Part shown: one piece after another, positions 1-13,985 of the stretch
Position numbering within the stretch: the stretch's first letter is position 1
How the letters are laid out: each line of letters begins with the position of its first letter
Source of the DNA: Anisakis pegreffii
Taxonomy: Eukaryota; Nematoda; Chromadorea; Rhabditida; Anisakidae
Reading direction: 5' to 3'
Assembly (NCBI GenBank): GCA_035041965.1
Contig: JAPYMA010000415.1
Span: 124,001-188,000 of the forward strand
DNA length: 64,000 bases
Made by a program: the position numbers and the translations under genes
Notes under the pieces: generated by a model
What the model saw: only the letters and a program-made list of their open reading frames with translations
Databases searched by the model: none
Told to the model about the DNA's origin: nothing

Positions 1-1670
1 GCGAAGAGTAAATATATTCGTCGAAAGGCGAAGAAGCATTCAGATCGTGTTCTCATCCTGAAGCCAAACATCCGTCTTATCGCTGAATCCTACTACAAGA
101 AGGATCCCGATCGAATCTCGAATCTTCGGTTATTTTTTGCCATATACATAGAATATTTGTTAAGTTATGAATAGCGGGAGGGGGGGAGGTGAGATGCACC
201 ATGATCAGCGTCAAGAAATCGTTGAAGTTTTCGCATGAATATTGATGTGATGTTTTGATGTTACTAAAATGGTTTTGATGTTTACCCAAGAGTGATTTTT
301 GTAATTGCTTGATTGAATTGAATCAGTGTTTTTAGCATTCAATATTATACTCATCAATCAAAGCACTGTACAATTGTTTAGGCTGGATATGCTGTCTCAG
401 ATATTGCTGTTGAGTGGACTGCGAAGTGGATCAAGGTGTTTGGTGTTCGAGCAGTGCTTAGGTTTGCTGACAGCGGCCATTATCGAGCGTTTAGGTGGTG
501 AGGGAGCATGTGTACACATACACCGAGGACTCATAGCGCAAGCCATTCCCTGTGTGCAGAGTATGGATTTCGACGAACAGGTTTCTGCACTGATTCTTTT
601 CTTTTGTGTATCCCATTCATATATCCAGCATTCTGGAAAACGTTTTAAGTTGAAACTTTTCTGCAGACATATTCGACATTTTTACCGCTGCGAGTCGCAA
701 CCTTACTGAACGGTAAGGTGGACGAGGATGAAGAGAACGCCGAATCTAGCAGCAGTAATATGCTGGTCAGTTCTATTTGCATGATTGCATTCGTTCTCGT
801 GTTTTGATTTGCTTAATTGTTTAGGTGTTGTGTTCATTTCCTGATATTTGTATTTTATAATCAATAAAATGTGTTTTGTCGATTCGATTGTTGATGTGTT
901 GAATGTTTATGATGCATTAGTTCAGATGCATTACTTGATCAGTTTAGAAATCGATAAGGCATTACTTTTAGTCGGAGGCGTCGTTAGCACGTCGAATGGA
1001 TCGTTTGAGACGAGAGAAGATCGCGTGGCAGTTGATCAGTGATCAGCAAATTGATTGTTTATTTATTGCGGTGAAAGGTGTGGATCCGACTGATGTCCTG
1101 GCGCGTACATGGCACAGTTTACGACTCGCCTCAACCATAGTGCTCTATTCACCAATTTCTGAGGTTAGCTGACTTTAGCTTTAGTCGTTTTTGTTGCATT
1201 TATTATTTATGCAATGTGTTTCATATTTTTGTGATCTCTATTGTTCACGCGAATTTCCATTGGAGTTTTCAATTCTCATTTAGTTTAGTCTAAGAATTTT
1301 TTGTACTGATTTATTTGGAATTGTATTGGATGGAATTTAGAGATTAAGAGAAATAAAATCGTAATGATAGTATTGATGAATCGGTGACTGTCATCTTTTT
1401 AATTGATGATAATGAACAGAGGATCGATTCATTCCCCAATTCTCCTTGTCACTAGAGCTTATGGGATTGTGTGAATTGAAAGTTTTTCAGCCACTGATCT
1501 GTGCGTATAATTGGTTGAAAGAGAACGGTGCAGTTCATGTGCAAGTGTGTGATTCCTTTCAACGTTCCTATCAGGTTCTGCCGGAGAGTACGCATCCGGT
1601 TATGCAACAGCTTGTGGCGGCCGGTTTCATTTTGTCGGCCATTAAAGTTCAACCGCCACAATCTTTGTGA
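1..1670 (+). CDS. TRMT6: tRNA (adenine-58-N1)-methyltransferase non-catalytic subunit TRM6/TRMT6 (5' partial)
   Basis: This is the RNA-binding partner of TRMT61 in the nuclear complex that makes m1A58 in tRNA. Exons read: 1..128, 382..580, 667..765, 972..1163, 1491..1670, giving 265 residues to a TGA stop. All four junctions are GT-AG and keep frame (phases 2,0,0,0). Conserved TRM6 blocks are visible in order. They are VLILKPNIRLIAESYY with DPDRISNLR near residues 17-43, VFEQCLGLLTAAIIERLGG in exon 2, DCLFIAVK in exon 4, and SYQVLPESTHP with GFILSAIKV at the C-terminus. The first exon is open at the window edge, so the N-terminal part of this roughly 450-500 aa family is missing. The family keeps a Rossmann-like fold without catalytic SAM binding. 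No odd residues were noticed. Identification is from remembered family sequence, not a search. Confidence 0.9.
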
Positions 1671-4600
1671 TTATACTGAGAACATTACCTAGATTTGTTG
1701 TTGTTGTTGTTATTGTACATTCTTTTGTACTGCACCATTTTTCCAAATGTGGTATCAAAAGACATAGTTCAAATTTCATATAGAAAACAGATGAATTTTT
1801 GAATAGTTCTTGCGTGAATGTTGATTATGAGTATTTGCAAAGAGAATCAAATGAAGTAGAAAAAGAAAATTTGATGATAGACGAGCAAAGGTGTTATCAG
1901 TTGAAAGGAAACAGGAAAATTGTAAACTTTAGCGGGATAACTATGGCTATGGATCAGCCAGGTTGATTGTTATTGTTGTTAAGTTTTTGATGCTGCTGCT
2001 AATGTTTTGATTTGTTATTGTTTGTTGTGTTTGTTGTGCTGTTTGTTAATTGTTTCATTTCATCATTTCTGGTTGTTGCTGATTTGATGTGATTCGATTT
2101 TAACCGTTGTTATGATTGGCTGATTTCTTTGGCGATCATTGAGTAAAGATTTTATCAATAAGTAAATGAGTGGTGTTGTGTTTTTTTTGGGGATTAATAT
2201 CAACGTTCACTGCAATCGTATGCATTCCTACTATTCACTAGGTAATCTCTTTGGAAACTGTCCGATTTCCCAAATTTTTTCACACTGAAATCTTTGTCGT
2301 ACGGTTTGATCAATGTGTAGGGGTAAGGCGATTTCACATGTACAATCAAAATTTTGTCCCTTCATTCTCAATACTATATTCTGTGCAAGCAATCGTCACA
2401 TTGTCATTGTAAACGGTTATCAGTTCTGGTTTTTGTACCAGTCTTATTCTCAGAAACATTCTTGATTTGATGAATGCGGAAGACGAGCTTTTTGCTTTAT
2501 CAGTTGACAGTTTTGAGTGGTTCTGTTATGATAATGTTGTCAGTGCGTATGATTTTAGTGATAAGTGATTTATGTGATTACATAAACAGAGCGCAATCCG
2601 CTGCTGTTTGTTTGCTTATGAATGCACATTATTCATTTGACCGTTTCGTTGCAGCGACTGTGAAGAGAAATTTGTTGTTGAAATAAGGGGAACCGGTTGT
2701 GCGGTCATTAGGGTAGTGATTAGTGGTGTTGTTTTTTGGGTGATGCAGATTTGGTGGTGATGATTGATGTTTATTCGAGGAGCGATGAACGCATCTCTTA
2801 GATTACAAATTATCTTTTGGAGCGATTTTTTTGTGCTCGATAACTTTTGTGAAATGAACGAAAAGTTAATCGCAAGCATAGTGAAAAGTTGAGCTTTGGG
2901 GAAAATTAGTGGAATATTCTGCATGAAAGTATAGTAACTGAAGTTCCGCATGAGTATATTCTTAGTTATTAATTGTATCTCTTTTTGGACTGGTAGCTAT
3001 TAGGATCAGGTATCCAGAAATACAAGTCCTATTATCAGATATAATCCCACTTCGGAATTATTGCACTTTAGTCCGTATAAGTCGACCATTTCAAGTTATT
3101 GAAAATCAAGCTTGATATAACAGTAAGAACTGGTGTATAAGCTGAGCAATTGCGATTTATTTCTGGTTCGATTTCCTTCTGTTACCTTTTCGTATAGGAC
3201 AGTGATTCGCAATTATGGATGATTTCAATCAGTAAAAGAGGCAGTGATAAGGATAACATAAGTGATAAATATGATCTTATAATTGTAAAGATAAGCTGAT
3301 CAGTAGTACGAATGATTGCCAGGTCGATCTGCTCACGTAATTCATCAAAGAATTCATAAGTCTCAAATCCTTTGCAATACATGCTTGCCGGCCCAATTTT
3401 CCTATAAGATATTTGAGTGTCTGTCTTGCTCTTTTCATTTTAAATGATTTCGATGAATATTATATCTTGCGGAAGAGTTTTTCATATATTTATCACTTTT
3501 ATATGGTACAGTTAGTCGCTGATAACATATATAGTATAATAGATTATGTATCATCAGTTTTGGGGTGATTTATCTCTTGAGAACCTGTAACTACTGTTCA
3601 GAGAGCTTAATGAGATATGCGGTCGAATTAGTGCGGCTGTTGATTTAATTGTGATACTTTATTGTTATCAGTGTTGACTTTCGCATATGATCATCATCAC
3701 AATGAAATGCGATGATAATGAATTTGATAGAACGTGTTCCTTTGGAAGCATCATTCATACGTTATTCAAACGAGCACATTCCTTTATTGCGATGATCATG
3801 CGTTGCCCTCGGGCAGTCTTCTTCATCCCTTCCGAAAGCTTAACAAATTTGCAAAATGATAGCATTCGACGCAAGAATTTCCTCTGAATTATCATCCATC
3901 AATGGCTTCTATCAATCAAATTTGAACGTCTTCATTGATGAAACGTTTCAATGTTTCATATCACATCTACGTATGTGATGTATAAACTGCATACGTCCTC
4001 TCCAAATCGTTTCACATGAATATTTCGATGTTCTATCTTGACAAGCGCAAAATCAAACGAAAAGATGAAAACAGTGATGCAGTTAATCATAATTCTTGTT
4101 TGGATATGTTTTGAAATGCCTGTTTCATTCAGCTCTAAAAGCAGTTTGCACTAATTGATTAAACCAAGTCGACGAAAATCTCAATTCGTTGAATTCAGTT
4201 TTTTCTAATTGAACCTGTGGACTCTTACATTTAGACTTTCTGCAAGCAAGCTCATAGCTTCATTTCTGACGATGTAAACTCACAGTTATACCATGAAGTC
4301 AGTTACCAATTTGGGAGGTCAGTCACTTGAAATAATGAGCAAAACTGTAGATTTTTGCATTTCATAACCGTAAATCGCCTGTGATACTCCACGATCAACT
4401 TAGTTTCTCGATTGTTTCTCAGAACATATCAATATGTAGTTCTGCAAAAGGGATTGTGCGAATGAAACACGCACAACCTCTTTTGACCTTTTCACTGTTG
4501 TTTACTGGTCTATTTCGTGAATCTCAATTAATTGCGAGGTGGATGTGTAATGCGGTATAATAGTTGAGAATTCAAACAAAACCCACATGCAAATGAACAG

Positions 4601-4817
4601 TTTATACATCATCAATACTATGAAACAAACAATCAGCTTTGAAGAAATCATAATTTTTTATGGAGTCAAAAGAATAGTTTAGTGATTTGTTAACAGGTCA
4701 AGAGTCATGACATCTGAGCATTGAAGTCATTTGAATGACTGTTATTGAAAGGCTTCTTTGTTACGATCAAAATCTCGCATCTTTTGAGCTTTTCATCGAA
4801 TCGGATCGAATTTTCGT
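1671..4817. other. intergenic region between TRMT6 and collagen A
   Basis: About 3.1 kb of AT-rich DNA between two convergent genes. It should contain the TRMT6 3' UTR at its left end and the collagen A 3' UTR at its right end. Open frames here are short, rich in AT-biased residues and lack recognisable domains. TTG/GTT simple runs occur near 1695-1715 and 1965-2050. I see no gene or RNA in it. Confidence 0.5.
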
Positions 4818-4823
4818 TTATTT
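4818..4823 (-). terminator. candidate poly(A) signal of collagen A
   Basis: A perfect AATAAA on the minus strand lies about 240 nt past the collagen A stop codon. Spacing is plausible for a nematode 3' UTR, but the hexamer is common in AT-rich DNA. Confidence 0.4.
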
Positions 4824-5060
4824 TTCAATTTGACTTGTTTGTCAATTGTGGATGGTTGAAGAGAATGTCCACGCATGTTTTCCTTGTATTCCAATTGAAC
4901 TCATCAGATATTTCGGACGTTTTGTGTGAAAGAATCCAATTTGACTAGTATTAATAGCTATGCAAGGATAATTTTTTTGGACAGAAAACCGTAGGAGCCG
5001 AATAATAGTAAATTCATGTAAACAAATGAATTCAACAGTATTGCGTGCGCAACACTAAAT

Positions 5061-6936
<1,876 letters not shown>

Positions 6937-8528
6937 CTTCCTATCGTCCTTCTAGTTGGTGGTTGTTGCTGCTGAGATGGTCGAATGGCAGATATAATGT
7001 GGATAAAGCTGATTCTAAATAGCCGGATGAATGAAACGACGACGTGCGACTCGGCTTTATCCTCCTACTGATTTTAGATCAACCACTGAAAATGAACGGT
7101 ATATTTGATTAGTATCAATGGAATTGTGAAATTTGCAGTTGTAAGATCGATCACACAAACTTAGATCAACAATGAGAATATGGCCAGCACATGATGAAAC
7201 ACTAACGAAGGCGACGATGCGATCTGAGTGAATGTAACTGTAAATGATAACGATGATGAGAACATTCGTCTTTATATGTGTTTGTATATTCGTTAATGAT
7301 TATTCAACTTGCTTGACCAGATATCTGAGAGGTGATGACGCTCTGCGAAGGTCTTCCCACTCATCACAGAGGTTCATTTCTATGCAGAAGGTGGAGCGAT
7401 TTTCTTTATCCATCCATCCATCCAATTCGTATCTTAGATCTCTTCGCATGATCATCCAGCTGTCTTCTCCCTGTCTCTCTCGTTGCACCGTTGATATGTG
7501 GGCAGCATAATTGCTATGTCTAGGCATTATTCAAATAATTGCCGCAATAATTCATATCTCATTATTCTCGCAATCAATCCGGTATTTTGTATTGTTGTTA
7601 TTGTTATTGTTGTTGCTGTTGTTGTTCCGCTAGTAATGCTCTCTATGTTTGTCTGCGAATTGAATTTCAATTCGATTACACACCACACAAGAGTGTCGAA
7701 ACATTCAAGCATTGCATGATAGGGAACATAAGAATTTTCATTGAAACACTGAAAAAAATCTGAAAATGTTCATTAACAATAATGGCTTTATAGAGGATTA
7801 CATGCGATCACGACGCATAAGGCAGTGATAATTACAGCAGATTTGAAATCAAATGAAATGACTGACCAGTTTGCCTAGGGCTAAAATTATTCACGCACTC
7901 GTTCACTAGCTTCTTGTATGCTGGACGTTCCTTCTAAGATGGATGCTTCTTTCTGGTACTGTGTTTCTTTATCCGTGAATGCATTATCGTCATCGTAACC
8001 CAACACTTGTAATCATTAATGCATTTAACATGTTGCATTGGACATTCAGCAGACATTTCAAATTAACATTTCAATCAATGCAAATTGTTGTTTTATTTTT
8101 TTCGAGTCAATGCAGAGAAATCGAATTAATCTTTTTGCTGCTTGAAGAAAAACTGTCACCAACTTGTTGGTCATTCATATTTGAAGAATAGTTTTTAGTG
8201 GAGACCGAACTCGAACCATTCATTTCATTCACTCTCCTTCAAAAAACTACCTCAAACAAGGTGGTTCTTGTTTGGTTTGCGGTACATTTTGCGGAGAAGG
8301 TGAAATCTTGGAAAGCGGTTTGGTGATGGGAAGAAAAAAAAAAGAAATATGAAAAGATGCGACGAAATTATTGTTTGTTGAAATTGTTTCTTCTTTCAAT
8401 TCATTCTGCCAATAAACAACTACAAAAGATTGCATCAGTGGGATCGGACCGGACGCACGATGATTTTATTCTGGTTAATCGAAACGAAATTGGTGTGACC
8501 GATTTTGGATATGGAATTGAGTTGTTGG

Positions 8529-8563
8529 GTCGAGGGCCCCTGCAGAGTTGCGGGGGCCTCGAC
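8529..8563. repeat. GC-rich imperfect hairpin
   Basis: Arms 8529-8540 (GTCGAGGGCCCC) and 8552-8563 (GGGGGCCTCGAC) pair 11 of 12 positions around an 11-base loop. A second near-palindrome CGGGGACCCCG follows at 8575-8585. The surrounding 8430-8620 segment is much richer in GC than its flanks. Confidence 0.6.
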
Positions 8564-8952
8564 GGGTTTGCGATCGGGGACCCCGCAGCAAAAAGCAGAA
8601 AATCTCGCGGTACCGAACAGTAATATGGAATCAACTTTGCTGAAGTCGGTTTGTTTTTTGACTGAATGATAAAATTTTCATTTTCATGGCTGCTGAACCT
8701 TTGAAGATTTCGCTTTGCTTTAATAACATATGCCGCCATTTTATGGAGTTTTTCTTGGCTAGTTTGCACTTTACTCGATTGTCGAGACTAGTTCAAATGA
8801 ACTGTAGTGTCTTGAATAGTTGTCATTTCTATTCAACATCTTATATTTCGATGACGTTTCGCGTCAGTGACATCATCTAAGATATTCATCCATATCACTT
8901 ACGTTGACTATCAGTGGTTGATCCATGTTATTGTTGATTTATGAGTGGAATT

Positions 8953-9229
8953 TTTTTTAGAACCTGGATTACCTGGATTGGCCAGGTTATCAAACGTTTG
9001 TAACGTTGCTGGCCACAATGCTCACGTTTCCGTGCACATTGTTTTAGGCGAGCAGGCCAACCGAACACAACCTAGTAATTAACTAGTTCCCATGAATATT
9101 TTGCCTAATTGATCGTAGCCAAATATCAATCCAATAAATAATCATAACTCTAGTAATATAAATATTCCGCCGATCGCTCGCAGCGATTGCCAGAACAGCC
9201 ACTCGACGTTCAAGTAACAATAAACAATC
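8953..9229 (-). mobile_element. retroposon-like (SINE-like) insertion with 13-bp target duplication
   Basis: The 13-mer TATGAGTGGAATT is present at 8940-8952 and again at 9230-9242 and flanks 277 bp of unrelated sequence. On the minus strand the insert ends in an A-run (the T-run 8951-8958 on the plus strand) directly before the target copy, as expected of a poly(A)-primed retroposon. No open reading frame fills it. Weak matches to tRNA A- and B-box consensus (TGGCTGTTCTGG; GGTTGTGTTCGG) can be seen on the minus strand but are not convincing. It may be a SINE or a short processed transcript. Confidence 0.6.
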
Positions 9230-10356
9230 TATGAGTGGAATTATCTAGGTATAAGTATGTTTACTGTGTATTACCTTCAATCTTTAGTGATACCTTGATG
9301 AACGTGTCGTATGGATTGTATTGTGTGTACAAATTTTAATTAATGATTACGCTTGATAACGTTCTGATGTTTAATTAGTGTTGTTGAAGAAAACGATATG
9401 CGTGTAACGCATATTCTTATTATGGAAAACCTGATTGAGTCAGTTATGGTATGTGTATGTGTGTATGTGAATGCTTAAGGATCACTCTGCAGCATGTCGT
9501 AATTACAGTTGATCTATCTTTAAGAACAAAAGAAAAACATACAATTGAATAGGGAATTCAGTTTGCTAGTAATTTCTGGCGATCGAATTCGAAGATGAAG
9601 GATTTGTTGATAGTGTGTGATAGTTGTGAAGGTTTATCCGTTTTTGTAACTTTGCATACATGATCGGTGGCATCTTCGAAGATTGAAACATCGCATGGGG
9701 GGATTCTGGTGGTAGCTCTGGTGTTATGATAGTTGCGTTCCCGAACTGTGACTAATCGTGATTTATGTTTTCATTTTGTTTCCGTTTTCTCTTCAGAACA
9801 AAACAAAACTGACGAAAATGCGCAATGACAAATGTTGCGAAATTTTTGTGCGTGGCAAACGGTTCCGCTTCTTTTAATGATTTAATGATTTATTTATTTT
9901 TTAATTTTATGAAATATGAGTTTCCCGATTCGCTGTGAATTATAAAATGCACGCATCTTTACGTGATGATCAGATGAACTTGTTTGAGAAGAGCAACATT
10001 CGAAACATTATTATTGCGGATAGTGAACTCTTTATTCGTTTCAGAGAGAGTTTAGTAGAGGATAGCAACATTACGTAATTGGGGAATGATGATTCTTAGT
10101 GAAATCTGTCACTATATTCATTTGAAAAGCAAATGTTAGGTTTTGAGAGTGTATTTCAACTGGTGGTGGTTACAATGCAGCGTAATTGAAGTGAAATAAA
10201 AGAGAGGAAGAAAACTGATCGAAGTGTTGATTCGGTGTTGTTATCTGAAAGAAAATGCATTATCAGATTGATGTCAAAACGGATTTGAGCCATTTTAAGG
10301 AGTATTCGATTTTGAGTTCGATTCGTGAACGAATCAACCTCATCCAGTTCGAAGTA

Positions 10357-10362
10357 TTTATT
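10357..10362 (-). terminator. candidate poly(A) signal of collagen B
   Basis: A perfect AATAAA on the minus strand lies about 110 nt past the collagen B stop codon, a usual distance for a nematode 3' UTR. Confidence 0.5.
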
Positions 10363-10470
10363 CGGGCATTTATGAATTGATTGCGATAAGCTAATAACGA
10401 AAATTATGATTTTGTGATTATATCATTCATAAAAAGCGCTTGAACATGACTATTCTTGAGAATATTACAT

Positions 10471-13400
10471 TTAACGTCTCGTTCCGTCCTCGAAGAAAAC
10501 GCCTCCATCAAGAGCGCAATATTTCGGGCAAACGCCTTGTTCACCGGGTGCACCAGGTGGACCTTTCTGGCCTGGTTCTCCGGTCTCACCAGCCTCTCCG
10601 GGTGGTCCAGGTGGACCGGGTGGGCCACGTTGTCCCGGATGTCCAGGCTGTCCAGGTGGTCCTTGTGGTCCCATATCTCCGGGCTCTCCGGGTGCTCCCT
10701 ATAAACCAATAATGTTTAGTATATCTTACTGAGTCTGTTTGTTCTCTTCCATGAACATAAATGAAAACTGAGTATTCATATTGGAATGATTTGATCTCAA
10801 TTGTGCAGTATGGTTCTGGTCAATTTTTGTTGGGATTTTTGATTTGTAATTTGGTGATTTCCATTTATAACTTTTGAGCAAAATCGCAGTAAGCCTAATG
10901 GCCCATAAATGACAGTATTCCGTTCTATTGTTTGAGTCCACTATCTCAATTCTCTCGTAACTTACGTCTTGTCCAGGTGGTCCAGGATCTCCGGGCATTG
11001 GTGGTGAGTTCATGGCGTTACGACCTGGCTCGCCTGGCATACCGTCTGGACCAGGTTGTCCGGGTGGTCCCGGTGGTCCAGGTGGTCCTGGTCGTCCATT
11101 GTTACCTTGATTGCCTCCACGTCCAGGTTGGCCTTGAGGTCCAGGTGGTCCTAAAGTTTTCTTTCTTTTTAACGGCTACTTTATGCTTGCACCACAGTGT
11201 TTGCTCTCTTGCAGAAATTTTGCCAGGCCTTGAATCATCTTGAATCTGCGTAGTTATTGTGCTTTATCGAAACTTATCGTTGATTCGTTTCTATTCTAAA
11301 ATGATATCACGTCTATGCTGGCTGGATGTTGACCACCAACTCGATAATGTTCCTCAAACAAAACTTATTTCTCCGAGGTTCATCTCGCCCTTGTATACGG
11401 ATTCTGCACAGGGGTGTGTGTATGTTGTTGTGCATGTTAATGGTATTTGTTTCTGCGCATTCGTATATTCCTAATTGTAATTTTCGAATGGCGTTCCGGT
11501 GACGTTACCGCTTCGATGAAATGCACTCACTCGCACATTTCTATGACAACTATGAAAAAGCAGCGAAGGAAATTCGCTTCGTCACACCCATTAGCAATAA
11601 TTGTTGCGGTGCACTCAAGAAGATATTGTTGATGTGATGATGATGAAACTAATTGACGTCTCCACTGAATGCACTCGCTCATCATTGTGATATGGCAAAA
11701 ACGAGTTCAGTAACCCGTCTGTCTCGCACTCAAATGCATTTTCATTGATATGACCGACCATTAGGATAGATCTATTGTTGTCCTCATTATTGTCGTTCGT
11801 TATTTTTCTAATCATGAAAAGAGGTTTGCAACTTTAAAGTTGTCCTAAAAATGTGTGCATTGCAATTGTGACAACCGGAAGATGCACGGACAGACAGAAG
11901 ACACTTACGGACGGGTGGGTTGATGGATGAGGATGAGTCTCGTAAACTGGATTTCCGTTAGTTGATGTATATCTGAGGACATGATGATGATGATATGATA
12001 TTCTAAACATCAAATTCAACAGTGTGCTCTTCTCTAGGTGATTTTTGGATGGTGTGCCGAGATGCGAGTTGATATCGCAAATGAGTTACGTGTTAATTAG
12101 TAAAACTGACCTTTGTCTCCGGCTGGACCAGGTGGACCTGGTGGTCCTGAAGGGCATGGTTTGCATGGTGCTGGTGTTGGCTCTTCGCATATTCTTAAAC
12201 AAAGATTGACATATCACTCCGCCTGATTTTTCAAAAAAAAATTTTTTTATCTCGTGTATTTGGAGAAGCTGACAATGAGATTAGATTTCCGTTTATTTGA
12301 GATAAAGTAGAACAAACTGCTCTAATGAATGCATATAAAACATGCTTTGTGCGAGGAATAAGCACAAAGCAGCGCACTGCTCACCTTGGTGGTCGTCCAG
12401 GGAATCCTTGTGGACCTTCTGCACCCGGACGTCCCGGTATGCCGTCCTTGCCTGGTGGTCCGTCGGGACCACGTGGTCCCGGTAGGCAGCATCCTGTAAT
12501 TGTTTTGAATGATGGTCATAAAGCAAGCTATGCTTAGCAGTATTACTCAACGCTTGGTACCATATTGCGCATTTGCCTCTACGCATTCTTTTGCCTTCTT
12601 CAATCAGACAGCAGAAGCTCTCTTTAAGTTTCATTTGATGAGCACGAATAAGATGTTGGGACGTGCAATGTAAGTTTGATGAGATTCAGATAGTATTTTG
12701 TAATGAGTGGACGACGACGACATACCCTCGCATCCACTTTGCCTTTTGATACGTGTATCGTTCAGCGGGAACATCTTCTGATGTGCGTTGTGTAGGGGTG
12801 AAGCACGGAACTCTTGTACTTCCATCATTATGTCGCGAGCCGACATCTGAAAAGCACATGCTTTGTCTGGCTGATTTTTGCATTCTTCTGCTCTCCTTCA
12901 AGTTCTGCTCAATTGAAAGCGCGTGTCAAAAGAGATTGAAACATGAAAATTTGTTTCAATACTGATTACAGTTCATAGCACTGAATAGCATACTATCGTT
13001 TGGCGTGCAATTAGCAACAGAATCAATTCGGTATCAGTCGAAACCGAAGAGAATCGATGTAACGATTTGATTCTGTTGGTCACTGCAAGTCAAATGACAC
13101 TACCGTATTCAGTGCTATGAACTGTAACTAATACGTACAAATTCTCGCGTTTCAATCTAGACAATCGCTTTATAATTAGATACTGATCTTTGTCAAATTT
13201 GAATTTTTCAAACTGAGTTACATCGATATTTCCATTAATATACTGAACTGATTCTGAGGGTTATTCGTGGTAAAATTTGACAATGCGCCCAATTTTTCGT
13301 GCCTAGTTGCCATTATTTTTTGATTACGTAATGTTTTTTTACGCAGGGATTGCTCAGCGATTGATTTGGAAAATGTTTCTTTGTTTCAACGGATATCGTT

Positions 13401-13978
13401 GAACCGAAATGATTTTAAGGAGCTAATTTGATTTTGATTGAGAAGGAAGAGGAAGGTGAAGGAAGATGTGTGGAGATTCGATCGTGACGATCGTCATAAA
13501 GTGAACGATGAGCGTTTTATGGAAATGACTGATGTGCGGAACAAATAATGAAGTGGAAAAAATCTATGATGTTGACTAATATCTTCGAAAGATTTTACGA
13601 GCGTTTCGTTCTTTTTTTTGTTTTTGAGTTTTTATTTCTTTTTTTATGAGTATTTCCTAGCAATAATCTTTTTTGAATGTTGATGTTTTTAAACGTTTCT
13701 TTTGTTTTTATCGAATTCTTTTTTCAGTTCTATGTGTCTAGGTTCCAAACATCGTATCGACGGCTGATATTTTTCCTAAATTTTTTTTGCGGACAACAAC
13801 AACAAGCAGTTGTCACCTGACAGAATTCCATTTCCAGTGCCACACGTGCATTCACGTTGTTCACGTAGTTGTTGACCATGGGCAGTGTCACAAAAACGGC
13901 CAGAATGGCCACCAGCGAGAATGCAGCTGCCGTGTACGTTATCAGCGTATACGCCTTCTCTCGGCTTTCGTTCTCCAT
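10471..13978 (-). CDS. cuticle collagen B (complete, 295 aa)
   Basis: Exons (minus order): 13978..13817, 12846..12726, 12493..12385, 12193..12111, 11150..10966, 10698..10471; all junctions are GT-AG and in phase. Layout matches collagen A. There is a hydrophobic signal anchor at about residues 15-35, EMEFCQ at the first exon boundary, an RIKR processing site before CEGCC, then Gly-X-Y blocks split by [13 protein letters not shown]. The end is [19 protein letters not shown]. It is a secreted structural component of the cuticle. The ATG at 13978 is chosen because an acceptor-like TTTTCAG ends one base upstream, although the frame stays open further 5'. Introns are longer than in collagen A; the largest (12847-13816) carries a MITE-like hairpin. 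It is a clear tandem paralogue of collagen A. Confidence 0.93.
12965..13128. mobile_element. MITE-like long inverted repeat in collagen B intron 1
   Basis: Arms of about 66 bp (12965-13030 and 13063-13128) are reverse complements. The outer 21 bases (12967-12987 and 13106-13126) match perfectly, the inner parts at roughly 70 percent, and the block AACAGAATCAA recurs near the centre. The loop is 32 bases. The outer arms begin and end in TA, consistent with a Tc1/mariner-type TA target duplication and CAGTTC... termini. No coding capacity is present, so it would be a non-autonomous element. Confidence 0.7.
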
Positions 13979-13985
13979 CCTGAAA
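13979..13985 (-). promoter_or_regulatory. candidate spliced-leader acceptor of collagen B
   Basis: On the minus strand TTTTCAG ends at 13980, leaving a single G before the ATG at 13978. An acceptor with no upstream coding need fits nematode trans-splicing, but an ordinary 5' UTR intron is equally possible from sequence alone. Confidence 0.45.

Larger units (their letters stand above)
6937..10356. other. intergenic region between collagens A and B
   Basis: This region contains the collagen A promoter at the left, with weak TATA-like sequences on the minus strand around 6991-6996 and 7049-7056, and no protein-coding gene that I can support. It also holds a CATC/TCCA run near 7410-7425, GTT/ATTGTT runs near 7590-7630, a GC-rich hairpin near 8529-8563 and a retroposon-like insertion at 8953-9229. 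Open frames here are short and without domains. Confidence 0.5.

Noticed and set aside
2616..2951. A 111-codon minus-strand frame in the TRMT6-collagen A gap
   Set aside because: No domain, no splice signals and residue bias typical of AT-rich non-coding sequence.
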